Positions 30,772 through 40,372 of a DNA stretch of 64,000 nt are shown piece by piece. The position numbers and the translations under genes were made by a program. Under the pieces are notes generated by a model. The model had not been told where the DNA came from, ran no database searches, and saw only the letters and a list, made by a program, of their open reading frames with translations. The stretch is taken from positions 1-64,000 of the forward strand of contig JALELI010000101.1 of NCBI GenBank assembly GCA_022768785.1, written 5' to 3'. Source of the DNA: Arcanobacterium sp. (GTDB lineage Bacteria; Actinomycetota; Actinomycetes; Actinomycetales; Actinomycetaceae). Each line of letters starts with the position of its first letter. The stretch's first letter is position 1.

Positions 30772-31359
30772 TCACTCCATCTGATAAGCAGCATCGAGAT
30801 CGGAGAGCATTGAACGCAAAAACACCGTGACCGTGGCGATATCCTCCGGCTCATAAGGGGCGAGCAGCTCCCGCTGCTTTTCCAGGAGCGATGCCATTGC
30901 TCTATCAGCGATTTGCACTCCTTTTTCAGTGGCTTGCACAATCACCACTCGTCCATCGTTTGGATCTCGCACCCGCTGCACGAGCCCTTGTGCTTCCAGA
31001 CGATCAATGCGGTTGGTGATCGTGCCAGAAGAGACGAGAGTTTTCTGCATCAACTGCCCTGCTGTGAGCTGATGGCCATTCGTTTTTCGGCGCAGCTCAG
31101 TGAGCATTTCAAACTGCCAACTCTCTAAACCATATGCGGCAAACACCGTGCGGCGCAGGTGGTCGATATGGCGATCAAGGCGAAGTAGCCGCGAAAACAC
31201 CGCGAGTGGCCGCGCGTCAAAATCCGGGCGCTGTACCTCCCATTCGGTTACGATTGCATCCACATCGTCGCCCTGAGTGATAGCTTGAACTGTGCTGTGA
31301 AGATCGCGCTTCTCCTGCATCATTGCGGGAAGCTCTCCTGTTGAATTTACTAGTGTCAC
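30772..31359 (-). CDS. MarR-family transcriptional regulator
   Basis: LTAGQLMQKTLVSSGTITNRIDRLEAQGLVQRVRDPNDGRVVIVQATEKG wHTH. Confidence 0.93.
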   Translation of the reverse strand: MTLVNSTGELPAMMQEKRDLHSTVQAITQGDDVDAIVTEWEVQRPDFDARPLAVFSRLLRLDRHIDHLRRTVFAAYGLESWQFEMLTELRRKTNGHQLTAGQLMQKTLVSSGTITNRIDRLEAQGLVQRVRDPNDGRVVIVQATEKGVQIADRAMASLLEKQRELLAPYEPEDIATVTVFLRSMLSDLDAAYQME

Positions 31360-31371
31360 ACATATATATTA

Positions 31372-31383
31372 CTTGACATCAAG
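31372..31383. promoter_or_regulatory. Candidate MarR operator
   Basis: Perfect palindrome cttgacatcaag 12 bp upstream of the marR-type ORF start. Confidence 0.55.
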
Positions 31384-31679
31384 ATACTATGCGGGAGATT
31401 GCTCGAACTGTATTTTGCTCTGTGCAGCCATTTTGCGTAGTTCAATTCTTTACAATAGCTCGAATACTTATTCGATCACCTGCTGGAATACATTTCCAAG
31501 GCATTGCTGCCTCTCCTGCTTCCGTAATATACACATTCTTTGTGCTTCGCCCACGTATCACACCTGCCATCAGTGTGCTCGTCACCGCTATCAGCGGATT
31601 CATCAATCACTCACGTACACACTCGCCATCACACACGCGCGATAACGCCCTAAGCGCCTAATATATCGCCGTCGCTCCC

Positions 31680-32675
31680 TCAGTCTTGTGCCGTCAGCAC
31701 TCGTGCACCTGCCACCGGCCCGTGCGCTGCAACTGCACTGAGCTCTGGAAACAGCTCAGCGAGCACCGCAGCAAGTGAATCTGTATTTTCTGGAGCGCAC
31801 AACACTGCCACAGTGGGGCCAGAACCAGAGAGAATCACACTAAAGATAGGAGGCAACTCTGCTCTAACCGCTCTGAGCTGTGGCTCTTCTCGCCAGCTTT
31901 CAGCGCCACTCCCTGAAACTGCTGCCACTGCACGCAAACGCTCGATGAGCTGAGCGATATCTGGGCGCAACCGAAACGCAGGAGGCTCCAGATCATTCAC
32001 CATCAGAGCTCCCACTTCCGCCATATCTGATCTGGCCAGAGCCGCTTGCAACGCGCGTGTACTAGCAGGGGCAGTAGGGAGCACAGCACAATCAGATTCG
32101 CGCACCCGATCAAATTCTCGAAACACTTCCGGCGTGGATAACCCACGAGAATTAATGAGCATCACGAATCCGTGCTGCGCTCCTGCAGGCACACTGTGAA
32201 GCTGCTCACCGCGGTTCACCCCATGCGCCACTCCGCCTAAGAGCACAAAAGGCACATCTGAGCCAATTTCAGCTCCTATCTGGGTGAGTTCCTGATCGGT
32301 GAAGTGCAACTCCCACAGCGCATTGATAGCTACGAGTGCCGCTGCAGCATCTGCAGATCCGCCAGCCATTCCTCCCGCAATCGGAATGTGCTTGGTGATG
32401 CGCATGTGCACTCCGCGGCGCACACCAGAGCGGCAGTGCAGCGCTTGTGCTGCCCGCACCGCCAAATTGCTCGAATCTACTGGCAGTGAATCTCCTAGGC
32501 CAGGAGCAAATTCTAGTGAGATTTCCCCATCAGGAGCCTCCCACGCTTCGAGCTCTTCAAAAATATCGAGAGCCTCAAACACCGTGTCGAGCGGGTGAAA
32601 TCCATCGCTGCGCGCAGCCCCCACTCGCAGCGCCAGGTTCACTTTTGCAGGAGCCACGGCCTTCACATATCGCAT
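31680..32675 (-). CDS. ispE: 4-(cytidine 5'-diphospho)-2-C-methyl-D-erythritol kinase
   Basis: APAKVNLALRVGAARSDGFHPLDTVFEAL, PIAGGMAGGSADAAAALVAIN GHMP motif. Confidence 0.95.
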   Translation of the reverse strand: MRYVKAVAPAKVNLALRVGAARSDGFHPLDTVFEALDIFEELEAWEAPDGEISLEFAPGLGDSLPVDSSNLAVRAAQALHCRSGVRRGVHMRITKHIPIAGGMAGGSADAAAALVAINALWELHFTDQELTQIGAEIGSDVPFVLLGGVAHGVNRGEQLHSVPAGAQHGFVMLINSRGLSTPEVFREFDRVRESDCAVLPTAPASTRALQAALARSDMAEVGALMVNDLEPPAFRLRPDIAQLIERLRAVAAVSGSGAESWREEPQLRAVRAELPPIFSVILSGSGPTVAVLCAPENTDSLAAVLAELFPELSAVAAHGPVAGARVLTAQD

Positions 32676-32724
32676 GTAGCCAAGTGTATCGCGGGCACAT
32701 CTTTACCAGGCCAAATCAATGGCT

Positions 32725-33918
32725 TTAAGAAGCGCCCTCCTGCAAACGCGCCCGAGCAATCGCCACAAAATCAGTGAGCGCTAGTTTTTCTCCGCGCAAG
32801 CGCGGATCCACTCCAGCTGCTCGTAGTATGTGCTCAGCTGCTCCAGTTGAGCCAGCCCACGTGGCCAGGGCACTGCGCAGCGTTTTTCGCCGCTGAGAAA
32901 AGGCAGCATCGATAACGGCAAACACTTGATCGCGCAGCCCTGCACAGAGCTCCATATACGGCGCGCCCACTAGATCTGCAGACACTCCGTGCGGATTGCC
33001 CCCAATGGCACCCCCACGCTCACCAGCCTCATCAGTGGGTTCGTGAGCTGCACCCGCATGGGCATTGGTGCCACCGTGAATACCAACACCAGATGTATGC
33101 GCCTCTGGAGCGCCTACACCAGACGCCTCTACATCAGATACGCCCGCAGCAGTGAGCTCTCGCTCCCTACTGCGGTGCAGTTCCACGTGCACCAGCGCGG
33201 AATCCACATTGGGTACTGGCCAAAACACGGTGCGTGAAATCTTTGCCCCGCGCCGCGCGTGGCCATACCACGCCAGCTTCGCGCTCGGCACTCCATACAC
33301 TTTAGAGCCAGGGAGAGCAGCCAGCCGATCGGCCACTTCTGCCTGCACCATCACGGTCACGTGCCGCAGTGATGGCAGTGCTGCCAGCAGCGTGAGCAGA
33401 ATCGGCACAGCCACGTTGTACGGTAAATTTGCCACCATATGTGTTGGCTCATAGAGCGATAGCGCTCTGTTCCCTGCCGTGGGGGCGCCCGCAGCCATAT
33501 CGCCACTCACACTGTGTGTAGCCACTGCTCGCGGCACCGCAAGCTGCTCGGGATTTTTAATGCTTAATGCATCAGCGCGTAGCACCGCAAAGCGGTTAGC
33601 TGCAGTCGGCTGATAAGTGCACACAGTGTTAGGCAGCGCCTCGGCAAGCACTGGATCAATTTCAATCGCAGAGACGACTGCTCCGGCTTCGAGTAAAGCG
33701 AGTGTAAGCGATCCGAGGCCGGGGCCTACTTCCACTACGCGAGTGCCCGCCGTCACTCCACTATCTGCCACAATCTTTCGCACTGCAGCAGGCTCAATCA
33801 CAAAGTTCTGCCCGAGAGTTTTTGTGGGGCGCACCCCGAGGCGCTCTGCCAGCTCACGGATCTGCACCGGCCCGAGCAAAGCCCCAGTTATAAGGGACTT
33901 TGGATCAGTACCACCCAT
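32725..33918 (-). CDS. rsmA: 16S rRNA (adenine(1518)-N(6)/adenine(1519)-N(6))-dimethyltransferase
   Basis: TKTLGQNFVIEPAAVRKIV, VEVGPGLGSLTLALLEAGAVVSAIEID, NLPYNVAVPILL, FSQRRKTLRSAL. Confidence 0.95.
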   Translation of the reverse strand: MGGTDPKSLITGALLGPVQIRELAERLGVRPTKTLGQNFVIEPAAVRKIVADSGVTAGTRVVEVGPGLGSLTLALLEAGAVVSAIEIDPVLAEALPNTVCTYQPTAANRFAVLRADALSIKNPEQLAVPRAVATHSVSGDMAAGAPTAGNRALSLYEPTHMVANLPYNVAVPILLTLLAALPSLRHVTVMVQAEVADRLAALPGSKVYGVPSAKLAWYGHARRGAKISRTVFWPVPNVDSALVHVELHRSRERELTAAGVSDVEASGVGAPEAHTSGVGIHGGTNAHAGAAHEPTDEAGERGGAIGGNPHGVSADLVGAPYMELCAGLRDQVFAVIDAAFSQRRKTLRSALATWAGSTGAAEHILRAAGVDPRLRGEKLALTDFVAIARARLQEGAS

Positions 33919-35236
33919 TTGCAACCCAGAAGTTATACGCTCCAGCGTACCCACCATAACGAGAGTTCACATAGCCATGTTGCCACTGAAGCGCCACCAC
34001 TGGATCATTCCAATTCGGGCCAAGTTTCGAGCAGGGCAAAGCCTGCACCAAGCTGCATGCACCTGAAGAACCGTTGTAGGCGCTCGGATTCCAGCCAGAT
34101 TCACGGCTCACAATGTAATCCACATAGCCCCAATCGGATTGCGGAATCCCAGCAGCCGCCATCCACTCCGTTTTTGTGCCAGACACCGTTCCTCGCGGAG
34201 CCGCTGATCCACCAGGAGCTGATGGCGAAGGCGCTGCAACACGAGTGCCCACTTGCACCACTTTATCTTTTGGAGCCTGAGTGATCGTTTCTAGCTGCAC
34301 TTCGCGCTTAAATTCTTTCCCATCGCGATAGTAAACGGTGGCGGTACGCATTCCAGCACCATTCACGCCTTCTTGCACAGTCTTAGTTTTTCCTTTATCA
34401 AGCTCACTCGTCTGCTCTTCACGGGTGGTGAAGGGGGCAGTGAATGGCTCGGTGACGGTTTTGGTGGTTACCCGCGCAACGGCGATTTTCATTCCATCTT
34501 TCACGGGAGCCGAGAGCGACACCGACACCTCATCGTTCGCCCCAAGATAAATACCCGCTTCGCTCAGCGCCTCACCCACAGTGTAGCCTTCACGAGCGGT
34601 GATAGTTTGCGCAGTTCCTCCCACAGTGACGGAGATACTCACGGTGTTTTCCACCGCAATTTTCTTATCCGCGGTCTGCGTTTGAGAAGCGGCGTTATCG
34701 GCCTGAACAGCAGCTACCTTTGATACTGGCACTGGTGAGCCGGTTGCCGCCATAGCCGCACCGGACACTCCGAGCATTGTGGTTACCAGCGCCGCAGTAG
34801 CCACGCGCGAGCGCGAGAACAAACCCGTAAATCGCCGCGGCGCTTCTACCGTAATCGAATCTACGCGCGCCGCCACAAGGCTTTCATTCATGTACTCTGC
34901 GTAATTAGTGTCTGCTCCGCACACTGAAGCTGACGGCGTCACACACAGCGCTAACGGCAGCGTGGTAGGTGCCACAGGCTCTTGATCTGCGCGCTGCTGC
35001 GCCTCACGAAGTGCACGGCGAACACCACGATACGATGAGCTGCTCTCTTCACGATTTATTTCTTCGAGAACGCTAGCTAGCTCTGCACTATCGCCGGCTG
35101 CGCGCACACTGTGTTTTCCCACGTAATCTCCCAAAATCTTCGCGCTGCTGCCTGCTACAAGCTGATGAGCTAGAAGCTTACGGCGGTGGCTGGCTTGCCA
35201 CGGAAGCGGATCCTTTGGAGCGAACCTTCGGAGCAC
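33905..35236 (-). CDS. Cell-wall hydrolase with DUF348 + G5 domains and C-terminal transglycosylase-like domain (RpfB-position gene)
   Basis: TM segment, DUF348-like (VGGTAQTITAREGYTVGEALSEAGIYLGANDEVS), G5-like (TEPFTAPFTTREEQTSELDKGKTKTVQEGVNG…), SRESGWNPSAYNGSSGACSLVQALPCSKL lysozyme-like C-terminus; start codon uncertain. Confidence 0.8.
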   Translation of the reverse strand: MLRRFAPKDPLPWQASHRRKLLAHQLVAGSSAKILGDYVGKHSVRAAGDSAELASVLEEINREESSSSYRGVRRALREAQQRADQEPVAPTTLPLALCVTPSASVCGADTNYAEYMNESLVAARVDSITVEAPRRFTGLFSRSRVATAALVTTMLGVSGAAMAATGSPVPVSKVAAVQADNAASQTQTADKKIAVENTVSISVTVGGTAQTITAREGYTVGEALSEAGIYLGANDEVSVSLSAPVKDGMKIAVARVTTKTVTEPFTAPFTTREEQTSELDKGKTKTVQEGVNGAGMRTATVYYRDGKEFKREVQLETITQAPKDKVVQVGTRVAAPSPSAPGGSAAPRGTVSGTKTEWMAAAGIPQSDWGYVDYIVSRESGWNPSAYNGSSGACSLVQALPCSKLGPNWNDPVVALQWQHGYVNSRYGGYAGAYNFWVANGWY

Positions 35237-35391
35237 CCTTCCGCCACGCGATCGTTTCTTTTCCGCTACTGATTGTAATCAAAATGTTACAAAGCGCAAG
35301 ATTTTCTACGATTCTCGTGGTTGCATTCACACGCAAGACTTTTAGCCATCTTTCACCTGAGCGCGCGATACACTATGGGTAGGAGGAAAAT

Positions 35392-37023
35392 ATGCCCGAT
35401 TTATTAAACTCTCAGCCGAAAAAACGGCACCAGAGCAAAGCCCCTGCGCCTCAGCCGCACTTTTCCACTGGGCCTTTTCTTCTCCACACCCGCGATCCAC
35501 AGATGCAACCGGGGAGCGCATTCTCCACCCCCAGTAGAGCTCATATCGCCCCCACTCTCTCCTCCACAGTGGCATCAGCTCGGCCACGCACGGCGCCACG
35601 CACGGCCGCTGCTAGTGCCCACCGCTCACGCACCCCGTCGCGCCCACAACGCCGACAGCTTTCATCTCGCCCCGCGCGCAGCAAGGCTCCAACAGGACCC
35701 AGCCAAAACACCCGCACAGCCCCCGCACGGCCAACCTCATCAGCTAAGAAATGGGGTGTTCTGCTGGTGGTGTTGCTCGTTCTGATCGGGCCCGGCTTCA
35801 GGGCTGCCAAAGTCTTAATGTGGCACGTGTTCGAGCCCCAATCCAGCTCTTCCAGCGCAGCTCTCAGCACTGCTAGCGACAAAAACAAAGCCTCTGATTT
35901 CAACTCAGAAGTGCGATCCGGCATCACTCCACGCGCAGCCGGTGCACCCGACCTCACCACCACACCAGTGCATGTGAATCCTAATGTGTGGCTCGATCCA
36001 CGCTACGCCAATGGCGCCAAAAAAGTGGATCTCGGTGGTGAGTTTTTAGCTGCCGATTCGCAGCATCGTACTGCGCTCATTTTCAGCCCCCATGGCGGAG
36101 AACTCGTAGTGGATATCGCCACTCAAAAGCCAGCGCTCACACTTTCAGACAACGTGTTCTGTGAAGGCTTGGTGGCCTATGGAGATCGAGTGCCGTGCAT
36201 CGAATCTCTCGCAAAAAGGCAATCACTTCTGCTTCTCGATCTCGCAACGCGCCAAATCCGCACTCTTGCCACCTGGGATCTCAAAGGTGACGCCAGCTAC
36301 TTAACTCGCGTGGTGGCGATAGACGCGCACCGCATTTACACCACATCCGAGATCCGCAGCACCACCCTTGCAGCTTACGATATTGCCAGCGGTAAACGGC
36401 TGTGGACGCAGCGGACGCCACTTCGGTATCCGGAGTGCACGGTGCTCTCTGGACACCTCGGCTGTTGGGATAAATCGGGTAAATCTACCATTATTGAAGT
36501 GCGAGATCACAATACTGGACTCCCCACCATGAACTTATCGCTCCCGAGCAATGCGAGATTCAACTGGCTGTGGGATGGCTTGGTGGCAGACAACGGCGCC
36601 AAGAACAACACCACGCTCTACTCCCTCAGTGGAGCTACAGTAGGCACATTAAAAGGGGATTCTTTCCCCACCCAATTTACTAACAATAAGCTCTTTGAAT
36701 CTGCGAGTGTGCATAGCAACCCATCGGTGTTGCATACCGGCACCACCAGTGATGGCACCCTGCTTTACTGGAGCCGCTCAGGCCGTACGTATCTCTACCC
36801 CACACAACAGGAATTCCGCAGTCTGGAAGCCACCGGAAATACCGCAGATGGGGCACTGTTTTCTGCAGTGTCCCGAGATGGAAACGCTTCACGTACGCTG
36901 ATTATCTCCAAGAAAGGCACCTTACTCACCACGATCAATGAGAAGCTCAAGCCCATGTGCGGTTTGCTTGTGGGAAGTGATTTCCACACTGTTTATCTCC
37001 CGATAGCCGATTCGGCCAGTTAG
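35392..37023 (+). CDS. Predicted single-pass membrane protein with basic disordered N-terminus and extracytoplasmic beta-propeller (PQQ-like)
   Basis: R/P/S/T/A-rich ~118-aa N-terminus, TM KKWGVLLVVLLVLIGPGF, repeated beta-strand motifs (LAAYDIASGKRLWTQRTPLRYPECTVLSGHLGCWD). Confidence 0.6.
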   Translation: MPDLLNSQPKKRHQSKAPAPQPHFSTGPFLLHTRDPQMQPGSAFSTPSRAHIAPTLSSTVASARPRTAPRTAAASAHRSRTPSRPQRRQLSSRPARSKAPTGPSQNTRTAPARPTSSAKKWGVLLVVLLVLIGPGFRAAKVLMWHVFEPQSSSSSAALSTASDKNKASDFNSEVRSGITPRAAGAPDLTTTPVHVNPNVWLDPRYANGAKKVDLGGEFLAADSQHRTALIFSPHGGELVVDIATQKPALTLSDNVFCEGLVAYGDRVPCIESLAKRQSLLLLDLATRQIRTLATWDLKGDASYLTRVVAIDAHRIYTTSEIRSTTLAAYDIASGKRLWTQRTPLRYPECTVLSGHLGCWDKSGKSTIIEVRDHNTGLPTMNLSLPSNARFNWLWDGLVADNGAKNNTTLYSLSGATVGTLKGDSFPTQFTNNKLFESASVHSNPSVLHTGTTSDGTLLYWSRSGRTYLYPTQQEFRSLEATGNTADGALFSAVSRDGNASRTLIISKKGTLLTTINEKLKPMCGLLVGSDFHTVYLPIADSAS

Positions 37024-37099
37024 GCCGGCTAGATCGATTAGGCAGTTGGCCTATCCGCAAAATTCCACACAAGATTCCATAGCTAGCTTCCACAAGTTC

Positions 37100-37198
37100 C
37101 GCATGCAGCTCCATAGGTGGTTCTGCATACCAGTTCCATAGGTGGCTAAGCACCACATGAGCAGGCGCTGCTTAGCTAGGGAGGCGCTGCGTGGCTAG
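37100..37198. repeat. Short degenerate tandem duplications
   Basis: ccataggtgg at 37111-37120 and 37136-37145; aggcgctgcttagctag / aggcgctgcgtggctag with 20-nt period near 37162 and 37182. Confidence 0.7.
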
Positions 37199-37219
37199 AG
37201 AGTTTCCAGCAGCCGTAAC

Positions 37220-38242
37220 TCAAATTCCATAAACGGCCATCGTGTTGGCATTGAGTTGCCCACACCAGCGCGCAACGAGCTCTTCATCTACGGCAGCTGC
37301 CGCAGCCTGCAGCTGAGCTGCCGTGCTTCCACTCAGCATCGCTACAGCAGCCGGATCGAGCCATAACCAGGCTTGGAAACGCGCTGTATAGACAGCTCCC
37401 CACGGGGTATTTGGGTGCCCGCGGAAAGGCACTGGCGTGAGATAGGGAGCATCGGTTTCCACCAGAATGAGCTCTGGCGGTAGCGCCAGAAAAGCCTCCC
37501 GTAGATCACGGTTAGCCGGATATGTGAGCGGCCCAGCAAAACTCGCATACCAGCCGTGCTCCGCGCATATCTGCGCCAGTTCGGCGTCACCAGAAAAACA
37601 GTGAAACACCGTGCGCTCTGGTGCTCCCTCTTCGAGCAGCACGCGCACCACATCTGCATGAGCTTCACGATCGTGAATTTGCATTGGCTTATCCAGCTCT
37701 TTAGCGAGTGCAATATGCGCCCGAAAAGCCTCCTGCTGCGCAGCCTTTCCCCTCTCACCAGTACGGAAATAATCCAAGCCCGTCTCCCCAATAGCGAGCA
37801 CCTCAGGATTGCGAGCTAAATCCGCCACTTGCGCCACAGCGGCGTCAAGCGACAATTCCTCATGCCACGGCTGTGGATTCGGAGCTAAACCATCTGGCCC
37901 CACCTCCCGCACTCCGGCATGGAGCACAGCCTCATTGGGGTGGAGAGCAAGTGCTGCATACACTATGCCCACACGCCTGCGAGCGAGCTCCAGCGTGGGC
38001 ACCAATTCCGGGATCTCACAACCACTCGAAATAGCAGCACGAACACCAGCTCGTTCCATTCCAGCCACCAAATTCGCTTCCAGCACCGGAAAACGCCATT
38101 TGCCCTCATCTGTGAGCAGCTGCTCTGGCTCCCCACCGAGATGATCGGGCTCTGGATCTGGATAGATATGCGTGTGATTATCCACAATTGGCACGGCCAA
38201 TTGCTGAGGGATATCGGGCACGTTTGATTTCTTAGAGCTCAT
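37220..38242 (-). CDS. TatD-family hydrolase
   Basis: VDNHTHIYPD, AIGETGLDYFRT, PMQIHDREAHADV, ILVETDAPYLTPVPFRGHPNTPW. Confidence 0.93.
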   Translation of the reverse strand: MSSKKSNVPDIPQQLAVPIVDNHTHIYPDPEPDHLGGEPEQLLTDEGKWRFPVLEANLVAGMERAGVRAAISSGCEIPELVPTLELARRRVGIVYAALALHPNEAVLHAGVREVGPDGLAPNPQPWHEELSLDAAVAQVADLARNPEVLAIGETGLDYFRTGERGKAAQQEAFRAHIALAKELDKPMQIHDREAHADVVRVLLEEGAPERTVFHCFSGDAELAQICAEHGWYASFAGPLTYPANRDLREAFLALPPELILVETDAPYLTPVPFRGHPNTPWGAVYTARFQAWLWLDPAAVAMLSGSTAAQLQAAAAAVDEELVARWCGQLNANTMAVYGI

Positions 38243-38267
38243 CAGTTCACTGCGCTTTCACAACAGC

Positions 38268-38301
38268 CACCGAGGAAGCCACCACAGTGGCAGCCCTCGG
38301 C
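38268..38301 (-). terminator. Hairpin downstream of metG
   Basis: ccgagg…gccac-caca-gtggc…cctcgg nested inverted repeats. Confidence 0.5.
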
Positions 38302-38326
38302 TGAGTTTTGGCGGGCGCCGAGCAGA

Positions 38327-40144
38327 TCACTTTTCTATGCTGCCCAGGCCGAGGCGTTCTAGCTCTTCAGCCACCACAGAAGCATCGAGTTTCTGGAACA
38401 CCGGCTTCGGCTTCGCAATCGGGGTGCCGGGCTGCACTTCACACGACGCCCACGGACGCACCTGCGAATAATCGCCAGTGATAATAGGGTAGGGGTGGCC
38501 GCTATCGAGATCCGCTGCCTCCACAAGTTGCGGCATCGGAGCAATATCGCCAGCGCCACCAAACACTTGGTCAATGGCGTTCGACGAATGCGGGAGGAAT
38601 ACACTCATCATCGTATTCAGATCACTCACTGTCTGAGCGAGTACATTCAACACGGTGCCGAGCCGCTCACGTAGCGCCGGATCTTTCATCTTGAATGGCT
38701 CAGTGTGGCTCACATATCCATTTGCCTCACCCACAAGCCGCATAATCTCAGTGAGCGCAGCGCGCTGCTGGTGAGCTGCAATAAAATTACCCACCGTGTC
38801 AAAGCCCTTACGCACAGCGTCGAGCAGCGCGCGATCAATATCTTCGAGTTCTCCGCGAGCAGGAATCTCTCCGAAATTCTTGGCAATCATCGCAGCTGTA
38901 CGATTCACGAGGTTGCCCCAACCAGCCACCAACTCAGAGTTGTTGCGCCGCACGAACTCTTCCCACGTGAAATCGGAATCACTAGTTTCCGGCCCTGCAA
39001 TAGAGATGAAGTAGCGCAATGCGTCTGGCTGATAGCGAGAGAGCACATCACGCACGTAGATCACCACATTTTTAGAGGAGCTGAACTTCTTGCCTTCCAT
39101 CGTGAGGAACTCAGAAGCCACCACCTGTGTGGGCAGATTGAGCTTTCCAAAATTTCCAGGCTCACCACCGCGAGCGCCTTCGCCGTTGTATGCGAGCAGT
39201 TCTGCTGGCCAAATTTCAGAGTGGAACACGATGTTGTCTTTACCCATGAAATAATAGGTGAGCGCTTCCGGGTTGTTCCACCACTCGCGCCAATCGTCCA
39301 CGCTACCCGTGCCAGCTTCAGCGCGCCGACGTGCCCATTCAATTGAAGCGCTGAGGTAGCCAATCACAGCGTCAAACCACACGTAGAGGCGCTTGCTCGG
39401 CTGATCTTCCCAGCCAGGCACCGGAATCCCCCAGCTAATGTCACGGCTCATCGCACGTGGGCGAACATCGTCGAGCAAATGTTTCGAGAAGGCGATCACA
39501 TTAGGCCGCCAACTGCCGCTCTCTTCCACTTCACCAAGCCATTCGCCAAGGCGCTGTGCCAGAGCTGGTAGATCAAGGAAGTAATGTTCTGTGCTCTTGA
39601 AGATTGGGGAGAGGCCAGAAATTTTCGAAACCGGGTCGATAAGATCCTGAGGATCAAGCTGGTTGCCGCAGGTGTCGCACTGATCGCCGCGAGCTCCGGC
39701 TGCTCCGCAGATCGGGCAGGTGCCTTCGATATAGCGATCCGGAAGAGTGTTGCCAGTTTTAGGATCGATGGCCACTGGCGTCTCTTGCACGATCATATAG
39801 CCGTTGTTGCGGCACCCTACAAACAGCTCCTGCACCACTTTTTCGTGGTTCACGGTGGTGGTACGGGTAAACAGATCGTAGGAGAGCCCGAGCTTCACGA
39901 GATCTTCCACGATAATGCGGTTGTTCTTATCGGCTTCTTCCTGCGGGGAAATCCCATCGGCATCGGCGGCCACCATAATGGGAGTGCCATGCTCATCAGT
40001 GCCAGAAACCATCAGCACATCATGCCCCGCCATGCGCATATAGCGAGAAAACACATCGGAAGGCACACCAAAGCCAGCTACGTGGCCGATGTGGCGCGGG
40101 CCGTTCGCATACGGCCATGCAACTGCAGAAAGAACTTTTGCCAT
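38327..40144 (-). CDS. metG: Methionyl-tRNA synthetase
   Basis: [32 protein letters not shown] (HIGH), [18 protein letters not shown] zinc knuckle, KFSSSKN (KMSKS-like). Confidence 0.96.
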   Translation of the reverse strand: MAKVLSAVAWPYANGPRHIGHVAGFGVPSDVFSRYMRMAGHDVLMVSGTDEHGTPIMVAADADGISPQEEADKNNRIIVEDLVKLGLSYDLFTRTTTVNHEKVVQELFVGCRNNGYMIVQETPVAIDPKTGNTLPDRYIEGTCPICGAAGARGDQCDTCGNQLDPQDLIDPVSKISGLSPIFKSTEHYFLDLPALAQRLGEWLGEVEESGSWRPNVIAFSKHLLDDVRPRAMSRDISWGIPVPGWEDQPSKRLYVWFDAVIGYLSASIEWARRRAEAGTGSVDDWREWWNNPEALTYYFMGKDNIVFHSEIWPAELLAYNGEGARGGEPGNFGKLNLPTQVVASEFLTMEGKKFSSSKNVVIYVRDVLSRYQPDALRYFISIAGPETSDSDFTWEEFVRRNNSELVAGWGNLVNRTAAMIAKNFGEIPARGELEDIDRALLDAVRKGFDTVGNFIAAHQQRAALTEIMRLVGEANGYVSHTEPFKMKDPALRERLGTVLNVLAQTVSDLNTMMSVFLPHSSNAIDQVFGGAGDIAPMPQLVEAADLDSGHPYPIITGDYSQVRPWASCEVQPGTPIAKPKPVFQKLDASVVAEELERLGLGSIEK

Positions 40145-40372
40145 GGGTTTATCTTATCGCGCGCCTCCCACTTGGAGAGAATATAGGTTGCAACAGTTGA
40201 AAGAGCGGAACCATAGCACGCACATTGCTAGGCGAGGATACGGCTGTCAGCACGTATGCTCTGCAAATCCTGCACACATCTGCTGGAAAGGAACACGAGA
40301 GCTGCGCCTGATCATCTCACACCTGATTGCTTCATATTCCACAAACTCCCACTCGCCGCTAGGATTATGGGC

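Noticed and set aside
35237-35391. Possible c-di-AMP (ydaO/yuaA) riboswitch upstream of the cell-wall hydrolase
   Set aside because: Such riboswitches are frequent upstream of Rpf-type genes, but I could not find the conserved core motifs in this 155-bp interval.
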